Source: Sterolibacteriaceae bacterium
GTDB lineage: Bacteria > Pseudomonadota > Gammaproteobacteria > Burkholderiales > Rhodocyclaceae
Length of the DNA stretch: 64,000 bases
Assembly (NCBI GenBank): GCA_025360425.1
Contig: JANYCD010000046.1
Coordinates: 17,871-81,870 of the forward strand
Direction: 5' to 3'
The notes under the pieces are model-generated. The model had not been told where the DNA came from and searched no databases. It saw only the letters and a list, made by a program, of their open reading frames with translations. A program made the position numbers and the translations under genes. This document shows positions 33,947-45,611 of this stretch, in pieces. Position 1 is the stretch's first letter. Every line of letters begins with the position of its first letter.

Positions 33947-35767
33947 TTAGACGACCTGCTCGGCCCGATTGGCTTTCTTGCGGTCTTGTTCCTTGAGGTA
34001 GCGTTTGCGCAATCGAATCGATTTCGGCGTGATCTCCACCAATTCATCATCCGCAATGAACTCAACGGCGGATTCGAGCGTGATCTGAATGGGTGGCACC
34101 AGCCGCACGGCTTCGTCAGTACCAGAAGAACGCACATTGGTCAGTTGCTTGCCTTTGATCGGGTTCACCACGAGATCGTTGTCGCGGCTATGGATCCCGA
34201 TGATGATGCCTTCGTAAAGCGGGTCGCCGTGATTGACAAACATCCTGCCACGATCCTGCAGCTTCCAAAGCGCATAGGCGACGGCAGGGCCGTCTTCGGC
34301 TGAAATCAGCACGCCATTGCGGCGCTCAGCCATGGTGCCTGCCATGGGACCGTAGTCGTCGAATACGTGACTGGCAAGGCCTGTGCCACGGGTCAGGGTA
34401 AGAAATTCGCCCTGAAAGCCGATCAGGCCACGCGCCGGAATGCGATATTCGAGTCGGACGCGTCCCTTGGCATCCGATTGCATGTCTTGCAGATCGCCAC
34501 GGCGACGACCGAGTTCTTCCATCACGCCGCCCTGATTAGCCTCTTCCACGTCCACGGTGAGCAATTCATACGGTTCGCACTTCTCACCGTTGATCTCCTT
34601 GTAGAGCACTCGGGGACGGGACACTGCCAGTTCGTAGCCCTCACGCCGCATGGTCTCCAGCAAAATCGTCAGATGCAATTCACCCCGGCCTGAAACCAGA
34701 AATACATCGGCATCCTCGGTGTCTTCGACGCGCAGCGCGACATTGGCGAGCAGTTCTTTTTGCAGGCGGTCACGAATTTGACGGCTGGTGACAAACTTGC
34801 CTTCCTTGCCGGCCAGCGGCGAGGTATTGACCTGAAAGTTCATGGTCAAAGTGGGCTCATCGACGACCAGAGGCGGCATACCGACAGGATTGATTGGGTC
34901 GCAGACGGTCACGCCGATCCCAACCTGCTCAACACCCGTGACCAACACGATGTCACCGGCTTCGGCTGATTCCGCCGATTCGCGTTCCAGCCCTTTGAAC
35001 ATCAGAATCTGACCAACCTTGGCCTTGCCCTTTGGTTCGTCACCATACATCACTACGACTTCCTGACCCGGCTTCAGGCGGCCTTGCTTGATGCGGCCAA
35101 TTCCGATGCGGCCGACGTAGCTGGAGTAATCGAGGGAGCAAATTTGCAATTGCAGCGGTCCGTCCGGATTGACGTCGGGCTGCGGTGTGTACTTGAGGAT
35201 CGCTTCATAGAGCGGGCGCATGTCGGTGCCCGGTTTGTCTGCATCAAGCATCGCATAGCCGTTCAGCGCCGAGGCGAAAATTACCGGGAAATCGAGTTGC
35301 TCTTCTGTAGCGCCAAGTTTGTCGAAAAGATCAAACGTATGATTGATCACCCAGTCCGGGCGTGCACCTGGACGATCGATCTTGTTGACCACCACAATTG
35401 GTTTGAGGCCCAGCGCCAGCGCCTTGCGCGTCACGAAACGCGTCTGCGGCATGGGCCCTTCGACCGCGTCCACCAGCAGCAAAACGCCGTCCACCATGGA
35501 CAGTACACGCTCCACTTCGCCGCCGAAATCGGCATGGCCCGGGGTGTCCACAATATTGATGTGGGTGCCTTCAAAATTGATGGCGCAGTTCTTCGCCAGA
35601 ATGGTTATGCCGCGTTCCTTTTCCAGATCATTGGAATCCATCACCCGCTCGGTAACCTGCTGGTAAGCGGCGAAGGTGCCGGACTGCCGCAGCAATTGGT
35701 CAACCAGCGTGGTTTTGCCGTGGTCGACGTGAGCGATGATGGCGATGTTTCTGAGGGAACGCGACAT
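33947..35767 (-). CDS. typA: Ribosome-associated GTPase TypA/BipA
   Basis: [49 protein letters not shown]; start reset to 35767. Confidence 0.95.
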   Translation of the reverse strand: MSRSLRNIAIIAHVDHGKTTLVDQLLRQSGTFAAYQQVTERVMDSNDLEKERGITILAKNCAINFEGTHINIVDTPGHADFGGEVERVLSMVDGVLLLVDAVEGPMPQTRFVTRKALALGLKPIVVVNKIDRPGARPDWVINHTFDLFDKLGATEEQLDFPVIFASALNGYAMLDADKPGTDMRPLYEAILKYTPQPDVNPDGPLQLQICSLDYSSYVGRIGIGRIKQGRLKPGQEVVVMYGDEPKGKAKVGQILMFKGLERESAESAEAGDIVLVTGVEQVGIGVTVCDPINPVGMPPLVVDEPTLTMNFQVNTSPLAGKEGKFVTSRQIRDRLQKELLANVALRVEDTEDADVFLVSGRGELHLTILLETMRREGYELAVSRPRVLYKEINGEKCEPYELLTVDVEEANQGGVMEELGRRRGDLQDMQSDAKGRVRLEYRIPARGLIGFQGEFLTLTRGTGLASHVFDDYGPMAGTMAERRNGVLISAEDGPAVAYALWKLQDRGRMFVNHGDPLYEGIIIGIHSRDNDLVVNPIKGKQLTNVRSSGTDEAVRLVPPIQITLESAVEFIADDELVEITPKSIRLRKRYLKEQDRKKANRAEQVV

Positions 35768-35941
35768 AATGTTTTTTGCAGTGCAACAAAAGGGCGCGCA
35801 TTGTACCACTTTCCTTGCTGGGCTTCCCGAGGGATGGGCCGTATCGTTACCCGTCTGGTTTAACGGCAGCAGACGTTCTTGTCCGAATGCGGTCAAAAGG
35901 GTACATGCTAGAATCCGCGCGCTTTTTCAGGAGATGCATGA

Positions 35942-36682
35942 ATGCTTGCAATCATCGGTGGCAGCGGCCTGACCCGGCTTGCCAACCTGGATGTTTCCCG
36001 TCGCGAAGTAGTACGAACACCGTTTGGCGACCCTTCCGGGGCATTGACCTTTGGTCGGTTGGGAGGGGCTGAGGTGGTATTTCTCGCCAGGCACGGGTAT
36101 GGGCATACGATTCCTCCGCATCTGGTCAATTATCGGGCCAACCTGTGGGCGATTGCCAAGGTAGCCAAGGCTGATCGCATCATTTCAGTGGCCTCTGTTG
36201 GCGGAATTCGTGCACATCTCGGACCTGGAACCCTTGTGGTTCCACATCAAATCATTGATTACACTTGGGGGAGATCCTCAACGTTTTTTGAGGGGGGCGA
36301 AAGCAAGGTGATCCACGTGGACTTCACTCATCCCTATGACACGGCATTGCGGGGAGAATTGATCCAAATCGCCCGCATTGTGGGTCAGACGGTTATCGAT
36401 GGATCTGTCTACGCGGCTACGCAGGGGCCACGCCTCGAAACGGCTGCCGAAATCAATCGACTTGAGCAAGATGGCGTCGACATCGTTGGTATGACCGGCA
36501 TGCCCGAAGCTGTCCTCGCGCGTGAACTTGAAATTTCCTATGCCGCCCTGTGCGTAGTCGCGAACTGGGCGGCAGGTCGAGCCGACAGTAGTCAGGGCAT
36601 TCACTTTGAAAGCATCGAAGAAGTCTTGCACGCATCCCTGGCTCAGGCGCGTCTGATCATTGAAGGCTTTTGCTCATCATGA
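35942..36682 (+). CDS. S-methyl-5'-thioinosine/thioadenosine phosphorylase family
   Basis: [72 protein letters not shown]. Confidence 0.88.
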   Translation: MLAIIGGSGLTRLANLDVSRREVVRTPFGDPSGALTFGRLGGAEVVFLARHGYGHTIPPHLVNYRANLWAIAKVAKADRIISVASVGGIRAHLGPGTLVVPHQIIDYTWGRSSTFFEGGESKVIHVDFTHPYDTALRGELIQIARIVGQTVIDGSVYAATQGPRLETAAEINRLEQDGVDIVGMTGMPEAVLARELEISYAALCVVANWAAGRADSSQGIHFESIEEVLHASLAQARLIIEGFCSS

Positions 36683-37206
36683 TCCGCCGGGTACTGCGCA
36701 TGGGTGACCCGCATTTGCTGCGCGTAGCGCAGCCAGTCATTACATTCGGCACTGCTGAGTTGAAGTCGTTAATCCAGGACATGATGGATACCATGGCCGA
36801 AGAAAACGGTGTCGGCTTGGCTGCGCCACAGATTGACGTTGATTTGCGGATCGTAATTTTCGGTTTTGAATCCAGCGAACGCTATCCTACTGCGGATGCC
36901 GTGCCGTTCACGACTCTCGTGAACCCGGAGTTGACTCCCCTATCAAGCGAAGAAGAAGAGGGCTGGGAAGGTTGCCTCTCGGTACCGGGCTTGCGTGGAT
37001 GGGTGCCGCGATTTCAGCATCTGAAATATGCAGGTTTTGATATTGATGGAAACCGCATCGAACGCGAAGTAGAGGGTTTCCATGCGCGCGTCGTGCAGCA
37101 CGAGTGCGACCATCTTGACGGCATACTTTACCCGATGCGTGTGCGCGACTTGCGTTTGTTTGGGTTCAGTGAAGAACTCGGATTGGCTCATTTGCCCGAT
37201 GATTGA
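36679..37206 (+). CDS. def: Peptide deformylase
   Basis: [26 protein letters not shown]. Confidence 0.95.
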   Translation: MIRRVLRMGDPHLLRVAQPVITFGTAELKSLIQDMMDTMAEENGVGLAAPQIDVDLRIVIFGFESSERYPTADAVPFTTLVNPELTPLSSEEEEGWEGCLSVPGLRGWVPRFQHLKYAGFDIDGNRIEREVEGFHARVVQHECDHLDGILYPMRVRDLRLFGFSEELGLAHLPDD

Positions 37207-37308
37207 GCCAAACTGATTCCGGCTTGGTTCGTTTGCGTCCGTTGTAATCCGCTAGTAAAGCGGTTGTATTTGCGGGTAACAAGCCGTGCGCATCCGTTTT
37301 TCAGACTT

Positions 37309-39891
37309 TTAGATCTGAAGCGTCTTCAGTAACTCCTGCTCCAACCGCACCAGGGTCGCCGCTTGCGCAAGCTCCGCACCGCTGATCAGAAACGTATCTT
37401 CAGCCCGCTCACCCAGCGTGTTGATCTTGGCAGTTTGCAGGTCAATGCCATGTTCGCTGAGAATCCGTGCCACATCGAACAGCAGCCCCGGGCGATCAGC
37501 GGCAGTAATTGACATCAGGTATTGACTACCTCTTTCGTCGGCACGAATTTCCACTTCTGGAAGAATCGGAAAATGCTTGACCTGCCGGGAAAGCCTGCCG
37601 CGCGAAGGTGGCGTCAGCTTGGTGCGGGACTGCAAAATTTTTGTCAGGTCATGCTCGACCAGGGTCATCATGTCGCGATAAGGTATCGCGTCATCGACAC
37701 CCATCAGGACAAAACTGTCAAGCGCATAACGATGGCGCGTGGTGTGGATCTTGGCGTCGAGAATCGAATAGCCGATCTGCGAAAAAAAACCACAGAGGCG
37801 CGCAAATAATTCAGGCTGGTCAGGACAGAACACCATCACCTGGAGCCCCTCGCCAACAGGATTAAGGCGGGCTTTGATCACTGGCGAATCTGATGTCGGA
37901 CGGTAATGCAGGGTCCGGGTGTGCCAAGCGATTTCCTCAGCGTCGTGGCGCATGAAATAGGGCGTGTCAAGTTGTTCCCACAGCGCGGCTTCGCTATCAC
38001 GAGCAAGGCCGCGATAGCGCAGTAAACGGCGTGCCTCTTCCTGCCTTTCTCCCACGCCATGCATCTGTGGCGGTGCGTCACCACGCAGTTGCAGCATGGT
38101 CATCCGGAATAGATCTTCAAGCAGCTTGCCTTTCCATGCATTCCACACTTTGGGGCTGGTGCCGCGGATGTCGGCCACTGTCAGCAGATAAAGCGCCGTC
38201 AATCGGCGCTCGGTTTGTACAGTCTTGGCAAAGGTGCGTGCAACTTCGGGATCTGAAAGATCCTGCTTTTGCGCCACTGATGACATGGTGAGGTGGTATT
38301 CAACGAGAAATACCACGAGCTCTGTATCTTCGCTCCTGATGCCGTGATTACGACAGAATCGACGCGCATCGGCCATACCCAATTTGGAATGATCACCGCC
38401 GCGTCCTTTGGCAATGTCATGGAACAGTGCAGCAACGTAGAGCACCCAGTAGCGTTCAAAACCGGCACTGAGACGGGTGCAAAAAGGATACTCGTGGGCA
38501 AACTCGATCATGGTGAAACGCCGCAAGTTGCGGATCACCTGCATGATGTGCTGGTCGACGGTATAGACATGGAACAAATCGTGCTGCATCTGTCCGACGA
38601 TCCGACCGAATGCGGGAAGATAGCGCCCCAGCGTGTCGTACTGATTCATCCGCCGTAACGCATGGATCAGATGTTTTTGCTGAAACAGTTGCAGGAACAA
38701 TTGCCGATTTTCGGGATCGCGGCGAAAACTCGCGTTGATCCGTGGTCGGGCCTGCCACAGTGCACGCAGTGTGCGGGCCGTCATGCCTGCAAGTTCGGGG
38801 CGTTGTTCAAGCAGCAGGAAACTTTTCAGGATGCAGGCAGGGTGCTGCTCAAAAACATCGTCATTCCGGATGTCGAGCAGATTGCGAACTGACTGAAAGT
38901 GCTGGTCAATGCGCAATGCGGCCGCCGGTTGATCCGGGAACAGCCGTGTCCCGAGATTTTGCAACACCAACGTGTTCAATTGGGTCACAAGTTTGGCATT
39001 GCGGTAATAACGCTGCATCAAAATTTCGGCGGCCCGTTTGGCACCATTACCCACAACACCCATGGCGTGCGCCAAACCTTCCTGATAGTCGAACAGGAGT
39101 CTGTCCTCTTTGCGCATGACGAAATAATGCAATCGAATTCGCAGGTGGCTCAGATACTGCTCCGCGCGTTTGAGCTGGCGCGCTTCTTCTGCTGTCACCA
39201 GTCCGGGGGCAATCATGTCTGACCAGTTTTTTCCGAAGCCAGCCGCGCGCGCGGTCCACATAATGACTTGCAAATCGCGCAATCCGCCCGGACTTTCCTT
39301 GCAGTTGGGTTCCAGGCTGTAAGGGGTGTCGTTGTGGCGGGCGTAGCGCTCCGCCTGTTCAAGCTGCTTGGCTTTGAAAAAATCTTGTGCGTTGCTGACC
39401 CTGGCAACCCGACTGCCGAGCTCGGCAAACAATGCGCGGCTGCCGGCGAGATAGCGCGACTCCAACAGTGTGGTTTGGATCGTAATATCGCGCATCGCCA
39501 AGTCAACACATTCGCCGGGCGTGCGCACGCTATGGCCGACATCAAGCCCGATGTCCCACAACAAACCCACCAGTTGCTCCAGCTTTGGCTCGGTCTCCGG
39601 ATCGAATCCCTCAGGGATCAGCAACAGCAAATCCACGTCGGAAGCCGGATACAGCTCACCTCGACCATAACCGCCAACGGCCACCAAAGCCAGACCGGGC
39701 GGTATGCGGAGTTGCTTCCACAAATCGCAGAGTGCCTGATCCACAAGACGGGCAAGTGCGCGCAGCAATCCACCAGCATTGGCGTTTTTGCTATAGGCGG
39801 CTTGCAGTCCGGCGCGTCCGGCTAACAGGCGCGCACGATAATCTCCGATCAGGGTACGTGGATCGGTTCCGGCCAGGGCCGTTCGTGGCAT
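37309..39891 (-). CDS. glnD: [Protein-PII] uridylyltransferase / UMP-removing enzyme
   Basis: VGGYGRGELYPASDVDLLLL; HDIAKGRGGDHS; two C-terminal ACT-like regions. Confidence 0.95.
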   Translation of the reverse strand: MPRTALAGTDPRTLIGDYRARLLAGRAGLQAAYSKNANAGGLLRALARLVDQALCDLWKQLRIPPGLALVAVGGYGRGELYPASDVDLLLLIPEGFDPETEPKLEQLVGLLWDIGLDVGHSVRTPGECVDLAMRDITIQTTLLESRYLAGSRALFAELGSRVARVSNAQDFFKAKQLEQAERYARHNDTPYSLEPNCKESPGGLRDLQVIMWTARAAGFGKNWSDMIAPGLVTAEEARQLKRAEQYLSHLRIRLHYFVMRKEDRLLFDYQEGLAHAMGVVGNGAKRAAEILMQRYYRNAKLVTQLNTLVLQNLGTRLFPDQPAAALRIDQHFQSVRNLLDIRNDDVFEQHPACILKSFLLLEQRPELAGMTARTLRALWQARPRINASFRRDPENRQLFLQLFQQKHLIHALRRMNQYDTLGRYLPAFGRIVGQMQHDLFHVYTVDQHIMQVIRNLRRFTMIEFAHEYPFCTRLSAGFERYWVLYVAALFHDIAKGRGGDHSKLGMADARRFCRNHGIRSEDTELVVFLVEYHLTMSSVAQKQDLSDPEVARTFAKTVQTERRLTALYLLTVADIRGTSPKVWNAWKGKLLEDLFRMTMLQLRGDAPPQMHGVGERQEEARRLLRYRGLARDSEAALWEQLDTPYFMRHDAEEIAWHTRTLHYRPTSDSPVIKARLNPVGEGLQVMVFCPDQPELFARLCGFFSQIGYSILDAKIHTTRHRYALDSFVLMGVDDAIPYRDMMTLVEHDLTKILQSRTKLTPPSRGRLSRQVKHFPILPEVEIRADERGSQYLMSITAADRPGLLFDVARILSEHGIDLQTAKINTLGERAEDTFLISGAELAQAATLVRLEQELLKTLQI

Positions 39892-39892
39892 C

Positions 39893-40693
39893 TCAGACGG
39901 CGTTACACGGCATGGAAGGAGCGCCGGCAGATTGCGTCAACACCTCGTAGCCGCTTTCTGTGACCAAGATGGTGTGCTCCCATTGGGCGGAGAGGCTGCG
40001 ATCCTTGGTGACAATGGTCCAGCCATCGGGTAGTTCCGAAATGGCAGCTTTCCCCGCATTGATCATGGGTTCGATGGTGAACGTCATGCCCGGCAAAATT
40101 TCCACGCCGGTACCGGCCTTGCCGTAGTGCAGAACCTGGGGCTCGTCATGGAAATTGCGACCGATGCCGTGGCCGCAAAATTCCCGCACCACTGAAAATC
40201 CATTTTTCTCGGCATGTTTTTGGATAGCCGCGCCGATATCACCCAGCCTCGCATTGGGTTTCACTTGGGCAATGCCTAACCACAGGCATTCGTAGGTGAT
40301 GGCGCACAGCCTTTTTGCCAGAATTGAAGCCTCGCCGACGACGAACATGCGACTGGTATCCCCATGAAACCCATCCTTGATCGTCGTGATGTCGAGATTG
40401 ATGATGTCGCCTTTTTTCAACGGGCGTTCGTTCGGAATGCCATGACAGACTTGGTGATTGACCGAGGCGCATATTGACTTCGGGTACGGTTTGTAGCCCG
40501 GCGGCGCGTAATTGAGAGGTGCGGCAATGCAGCCTTGCACGTTGACCATGTAATCGTGGCATAGCCGATCCAGCTCTTCGGTGGTCACGCCGGGCCGCAC
40601 ATGGGGCTCAATGTAGTCAAGGACTTCCCCGGCCAATCGGCCGGCGACGCGCATTTTTTCGATTTCTTCCGGGGTCTTGAGGGTGATACTCAT
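39893..40693 (-). CDS. map: Methionine aminopeptidase type I
   Basis: SICASVNHQVCHGIP, GDIINLDITTIKDGFHGDTSRMF, CGHGIGRNFHDEPQVLHYG. Confidence 0.95.
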   Translation of the reverse strand: MSITLKTPEEIEKMRVAGRLAGEVLDYIEPHVRPGVTTEELDRLCHDYMVNVQGCIAAPLNYAPPGYKPYPKSICASVNHQVCHGIPNERPLKKGDIINLDITTIKDGFHGDTSRMFVVGEASILAKRLCAITYECLWLGIAQVKPNARLGDIGAAIQKHAEKNGFSVVREFCGHGIGRNFHDEPQVLHYGKAGTGVEILPGMTFTIEPMINAGKAAISELPDGWTIVTKDRSLSAQWEHTILVTESGYEVLTQSAGAPSMPCNAV

Positions 40694-40765
40694 CGCGATT
40701 CTTTGATTTGTCTTGGTTTGAAGCGCCTCATTTTAACCGTCCCGAGTTCGATTGCCTTGATTGTC

Positions 40766-40795
40766 TTGATGAAAACCCTGTGAAAACGCTATAAT
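40766..40795 (+). promoter_or_regulatory. Sigma-70-like promoter for rpsB
   Basis: TTGATG - 18 bp - TATAAT, followed by a ~135-nt leader before rpsB ATG. Confidence 0.6.
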
Positions 40796-40932
40796 CGGCG
40801 GATTGCTTTTTTCGACCATCGCAGCATAAGGTCGGTTAAAGCAAAATTCGCACGCCAGGCGCCGAGTGGGTGATCCCGAAAGGGTTGCATACGGCCAGGC
40901 GGAGGTTCCCAACCCATATCGGAGATCATTCG

Positions 40933-41688
40933 ATGAGTACTACCATGCGCCAAATGCTGGAGGCGGGCGTCCATTTCGGACACCAGACCCGTTTCTGGAA
41001 CCCCAAGATGGCCCCGTATATTTTCGGCCACCGCAACAAAATTCATATCGTCAACCTGGAAACCACGCTGGTTAAATACCAGGAGGCAATCAGTTTCCTC
41101 AAAAAGATGTCGGCCAAGAAGGGCACTGTCCTTTTTGTCAGCACCAAACGTCAAGCACGCGAAATCCTTGCCGAAGAGGCTCAGCGCGCCGGCATGCCCT
41201 TCGTGGATGAGCGCTGGCTTGGCGGCATGCTGACCAATTTCAAGACCGTCAAGCTTTCGATCAAGCGTCTCAAGGATCTTGAGCAGATGGCGCTGGATGG
41301 CAGCATGGAACGCCTGAGCAAGAAAGAGGCGCTGGTGGCAAGTCGAGAACTCGAAAAATTGCAGAAGAGCATCGGTGGCATCAAGGACATGGTCGGCCTG
41401 CCCGATGCCTTGTTTGTGATCGATGTCGGCTATCACAAAATCGCCATTACCGAAGCGAACAAGCTCGGGATTCCGGTGGTCGGCGTGGTCGACACCAACC
41501 ACTCGCCGGAAGGTATTTCCTATGTGATTCCTGGCAACGACGACTCCAGTCGGGCGATTCGCCTGTACGCGCGTGGCGCAGCCGATGCCATCCTTGAAGG
41601 ACGCGACCAGTCGTTGAACGAAGTGGTTCAGGCCATGGCCGGCGACGATGAGTTCGTCGAAGTCGAGGAAGAAGCAAAAGACCAGTAA
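40933..41688 (+). CDS. rpsB: 30S ribosomal protein S2
   Basis: [32 protein letters not shown]. Confidence 0.97.
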   Translation: MSTTMRQMLEAGVHFGHQTRFWNPKMAPYIFGHRNKIHIVNLETTLVKYQEAISFLKKMSAKKGTVLFVSTKRQAREILAEEAQRAGMPFVDERWLGGMLTNFKTVKLSIKRLKDLEQMALDGSMERLSKKEALVASRELEKLQKSIGGIKDMVGLPDALFVIDVGYHKIAITEANKLGIPVVGVVDTNHSPEGISYVIPGNDDSSRAIRLYARGAADAILEGRDQSLNEVVQAMAGDDEFVEVEEEAKDQ

Positions 41689-41803
41689 AGGCATTTCTCC
41701 GTCAGAAACACGTGAGAGACTTGGGAAACCTCGGTTTTTCCCGGCTCCGCTGGTGTCTCGGTGTTTCTGGCAACTCATTCGATTTTGATTTTGGAGTAGT
41801 TTC

Positions 41804-42700
41804 ATGGCGGAAATCACCGCAAGCATGGTCAAGGAACTGCGCGAGAAGACTGACGCGCCCATGATGGAATGCAAGAAGGCATTGACCGAAACCGGCGGCG
41901 ACCTGACAAAAGCTGAGGAAGTGCTTCGGGTAAAACTTGGCAACAAGGCATCCAAGGCCGCAAGCCGGATTGCCGCTGAGGGTATTGTCGGGATTCACGT
42001 CTCTGCCGATGGCAGACTGGGCGCAATGATTGAGGTGAATTGCGAAACCGATTTCGTCGCCAAAAACGATGATTTTCTGGCCTTCACCAAGAATCTTGGT
42101 GAACTCGTTGCCAATGGCAATCCCGCTGATGTCGTTGCATTGGCAGCGATGAATATTGGCTCGTCAACGGTCGAAGCGACTCGCACTGCCTTGGTCGGAA
42201 AAATTGGTGAAAACGTCTCGATCCGACGCTTCGTTCGCATCGCTGCCAAGGGCAAGTTGTCCACCTATATTCACGGCGGTGCCAAAATCGGCGTGTTGAT
42301 CGACGTTGTTGGCGGTGATGAGCAGCTGGCCAAGGATCTGGCGATGCATATCGCCGCATCCAAACCCAAGTCGCTGGATTCTTCCGGTGTCGCTGCCGAA
42401 CTACTGGAAACCGAGCGCCGCATTGCCATTGAAAAAGCCCGTGAAGCCGGCAAGCCTGAAGCCATGCTGGAGAAAATCGCTGAAGGCACGGTGCAGAAAT
42501 TTCTCAAGGAAGTAACGCTGCTGGGTCAGGTCTTCGTCAAAGCCGAAGACGGCAAGCAGACGATCGAACAGGTGTTGAAGAGCAAAAATGCATCTGTCGC
42601 CAGCTTTACGCTGTACGTCGTTGGTGAAGGTATCGAGAAAAAGTCCAGTGACTTTGCAGCCGAAGTTGCTGCACAGGCCGCTGCAGCTGCCGGCAGATAA
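41804..42700 (+). CDS. tsf: Translation elongation factor Ts
   Basis: [47 protein letters not shown]. Confidence 0.97.
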   Translation: MAEITASMVKELREKTDAPMMECKKALTETGGDLTKAEEVLRVKLGNKASKAASRIAAEGIVGIHVSADGRLGAMIEVNCETDFVAKNDDFLAFTKNLGELVANGNPADVVALAAMNIGSSTVEATRTALVGKIGENVSIRRFVRIAAKGKLSTYIHGGAKIGVLIDVVGGDEQLAKDLAMHIAASKPKSLDSSGVAAELLETERRIAIEKAREAGKPEAMLEKIAEGTVQKFLKEVTLLGQVFVKAEDGKQTIEQVLKSKNASVASFTLYVVGEGIEKKSSDFAAEVAAQAAAAAGR

Positions 42701-42706
42701 TTTCTT

Positions 42707-43429
42707 ATGGCCGCCGACAAACCTGCTTTCCGGCGCATCCTGCTCAAGCTGTCGGGTGAGGCTCTAATGGGTGATGACGCCTACGGCATCAACACCGTCA
42801 TGCTCGGTACCATCGTCGCCGAAATCAAGGCGGTGGTGGATCTAGGTGTGGAAATGGCGATTGTCATCGGCGGCGGCAATATTTTCCGGGGTGTTGCGGG
42901 CACTGCGACCGGCATGGATCGGGCGACTGCGGATTACATGGGCATGCTGGCGACGGTGATGAATGCGATGGCACTCTCCGATGCGATGCGTCAAGCAGGG
43001 CTCAACGCACGAGTCCAGTCCGCGCTGAATATTGAGCAGGTAATAGAACCTTACATTCGTGGCAAGGCCATTCGCTACCTGGAAGAGGGCAAGGTGGTCA
43101 TATTTGCCGCGGGTACCGGCAACCCGTTCTTCACCACCGATACCGCAGCGGCTCTGCGTGGTTCTGAAATCGGTGCGGAAATTGTGCTCAAGGCGACCAA
43201 GGTCGACGGTATTTACTCGGCTGATCCAAAAAAAGACAAGTCTGCAACCAGGTTCTCGAAGATCAGTTTCGACGATGCAATCGGTCGTGATCTGAAGGTG
43301 ATGGATGGCACTGCGTTTGCCTTGTGTCGTGACCAGAAGTTACCGATCAACGTTTTTTCCATCTTCACTCCCGGCGCATTGAAGCGGGTCGTGATGGGTG
43401 AGGATGAAGGTACGCTGGTTCATTGTTAG
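42707..43429 (+). CDS. pyrH: UMP kinase
   Basis: [48 protein letters not shown]. Confidence 0.97.
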   Translation: MAADKPAFRRILLKLSGEALMGDDAYGINTVMLGTIVAEIKAVVDLGVEMAIVIGGGNIFRGVAGTATGMDRATADYMGMLATVMNAMALSDAMRQAGLNARVQSALNIEQVIEPYIRGKAIRYLEEGKVVIFAAGTGNPFFTTDTAAALRGSEIGAEIVLKATKVDGIYSADPKKDKSATRFSKISFDDAIGRDLKVMDGTAFALCRDQKLPINVFSIFTPGALKRVVMGEDEGTLVHC

Positions 43430-43465
43430 TACCATGGGATCAATAGCTGGCACTAGGAGTGTGCG

Positions 43466-44023
43466 ATGATTGCCGAACTCAGGAAGTCCACCGAGCAGCG
43501 TATGCAAAAAAGCCTCGACGCCCTCAAGAGCGACCTTGGCAAAGTACGCACCGGTCGCGCCCATACGGGCATTCTTGACCATGTTCAGGTCGACTATTAC
43601 GGTTCGGTGATGCCGATCAGTCAGGTTGCCAATATAACGCTGATCGACGCGCGCACGATCGGAGTCCAGCCTTGGGAAAAACCGATGGTCGCCAAGGTGG
43701 AAAAGGCGATTCGCGATGCCGATCTGGGGTTGAATCCCGCGACGCAAGGCGATGTAATTCGGGTGCCGATGCCGGCGCTGACGGAAGAACGTCGTCGGGA
43801 TCTGATCAAGGTAGTCAAGCACGAGGGCGAGAATGCAAAAGTCGCCATTCGCAACCAGCGCCGCGATGCCAACAATCATCTCAAGGAAGCTCTCAAGAAA
43901 AAAGAAGTTGCCGAAGATGAAGAGCGACGTACCCAGGATGATATTCAGAAGCTCACTGACAGGTATGTGGCTGAAGTTGACAAGTTGCTTGCCGACAAGG
44001 AAAAGGATCTGATGGCCGTCTGA
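43466..44023 (+). CDS. frr: Ribosome recycling factor
   Basis: [27 protein letters not shown]. Confidence 0.97.
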   Translation: MIAELRKSTEQRMQKSLDALKSDLGKVRTGRAHTGILDHVQVDYYGSVMPISQVANITLIDARTIGVQPWEKPMVAKVEKAIRDADLGLNPATQGDVIRVPMPALTEERRRDLIKVVKHEGENAKVAIRNQRRDANNHLKEALKKKEVAEDEERRTQDDIQKLTDRYVAEVDKLLADKEKDLMAV

Positions 44024-44044
44024 GGCCATCCTTTCGCGACCGCC

Positions 44045-44821
44045 ATGGCGTTCATCAGCTCTACGCGGGCGATCCCGGAAGCGCTTCAGGTGCCGCGCCA
44101 TGTTGCCATCATCATGGATGGAAATGGCCGCTGGGCCCGCCGCCATTTTCTGCCGCGGGTCGCCGGCCACAAGCGCGGCGTGGAAACCGTGCGCACCATG
44201 GTCAAGGCCTGCATGGCGCGTGGCGTTGAATATCTCACGCTGTTCGCTTTCAGTTCCGAGAACTGGCGTCGTCCCGAGGAAGAAGTATCGTTTCTGATGG
44301 GTCTGTTCGTTTCGTCATTGGAAAGCGAACTGAACAAGCTGAATAGCAATGGAGTCAGGCTCAAGGTGATCGGTGACCTTTCCAGGTTTCCTCCAAGGTT
44401 GGTCGAAGTCATTCGCCAAGGCGAAGAGTTAACTGCCAAAAATTCGCGCTTGACGTTGACCATTGCGGCCAACTACGGTGGGCGCTGGGATATCGTGCAG
44501 GCACTAAACCACCTTTCCTCGCAAAACCCTGGGAAGGCTGGCGCTTATAGCGAGGACGACTTGGCCCCCCATCTGGCAATGGCCTATGCGCCGGAACCGG
44601 ACTTGTTCGTACGGACCGGCGGCGAGCAGCGCATCAGCAATTTTTTGCTCTGGCAGCTTGCTTACACGGAATTCTATTTCACCGATCAACTATGGCCGGA
44701 GTTTGACGACGCTGCGCTTGATGCAGCGATCGATTCGTATCGCTGTCGTGAGCGGCGCTTTGGGCGCACCAGCGAACAATTGGCCGCTATCCTGGCTCCA
44801 GCGGCGACAGACGATGCTTAG
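44045..44821 (+). CDS. uppS: Undecaprenyl diphosphate synthase
   Basis: [53 protein letters not shown]. Confidence 0.96.
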   Translation: MAFISSTRAIPEALQVPRHVAIIMDGNGRWARRHFLPRVAGHKRGVETVRTMVKACMARGVEYLTLFAFSSENWRRPEEEVSFLMGLFVSSLESELNKLNSNGVRLKVIGDLSRFPPRLVEVIRQGEELTAKNSRLTLTIAANYGGRWDIVQALNHLSSQNPGKAGAYSEDDLAPHLAMAYAPEPDLFVRTGGEQRISNFLLWQLAYTEFYFTDQLWPEFDDAALDAAIDSYRCRERRFGRTSEQLAAILAPAATDDA

Positions 44822-45611
44822 GACGCGGATAATCACCGCGTTGCTGTTGGCTGGGGGCTGTCTCGGTGTGTTGTTTTGGCTGCCAACCCCGTATCCCGGG
44901 CTTGCATTCGGTATGGTCGCCGCCATCGCTGCATGGGAGTGGGCGGGACTTATTAAAGCGGGGAAACTCGGACGTTGCGCATTTCCGCTGGTTACTGCGT
45001 TGAGTTGTTTCGCGCTATTTAATTGGCCGGGTTTGCAGTTTCCCGTGTGGTTAATAGCCGCCTTCTTTTGGCTAGGCTTGATTCCATTCTGGTTAAGCTT
45101 GCGCTGGCAACTGACATCACGTCCGTTAGGGTACTTCGTAGGTCTGCTTGTCATTGTTCCGACTTGGGCTGCCATGACCATGCTCCAAAGTATCAGCCCG
45201 ATGTTGCTGCTTCTGTGCATGGCTCTGGTTTGGGTCGCAGATATCGCTGCCTATGCCGCCGGCCGTCTGTGGGGTCGGCACAAGCTTGCCATCCATATCA
45301 GTCCTGGAAAAACCTGGGAAGGCGCGATTGGCGCCGGAATAGCCGTCGTAATATTCGTTTTTGTGGTGGCCTACGTTTACCCGACCCCGGACGACCCGTT
45401 ACAGCCGTCGCTGACCTGGGTTCCTGTATTGTTACTTCTGACAGCCGTCAGCATCGTCGGCGATTTGTTCGAGTCGATGATCAAGCGGCAAGCCGGTGTC
45501 AAAGACAGCAGCAATCTTCTTCCCGGTCATGGCGGTGTGCTTGACCGGATCGACAGCCTGACATCAACGTTGCCGATACTCGCGTTTGCTCTGGCCCTGG
45601 TTCAGTCATGA
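44814..45611 (+). CDS. cdsA: Phosphatidate cytidylyltransferase
   Basis: Multi-[28 protein letters not shown]; start reset to MLRTRII. Confidence 0.94.
   Translation: MLRTRIITALLLAGGCLGVLFWLPTPYPGLAFGMVAAIAAWEWAGLIKAGKLGRCAFPLVTALSCFALFNWPGLQFPVWLIAAFFWLGLIPFWLSLRWQLTSRPLGYFVGLLVIVPTWAAMTMLQSISPMLLLLCMALVWVADIAAYAAGRLWGRHKLAIHISPGKTWEGAIGAGIAVVIFVFVVAYVYPTPDDPLQPSLTWVPVLLLLTAVSIVGDLFESMIKRQAGVKDSSNLLPGHGGVLDRIDSLTSTLPILAFALALVQS

Noticed and set aside
35084-35863. 259-aa plus ORF opposite typA
   Set aside because: Antisense shadow; typA motifs are unambiguous.
37220-37309. Possible bidirectional terminator between def and glnD
   Set aside because: CCGCTagtaaAGCGG stem is short with no convincing T tract; insufficient support.
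40789-41955. 388-aa minus ORF opposite rpsB
   Set aside because: Antisense to clear S2/EF-Ts reading frames; no recognisable motif; product of high-GC codon bias.
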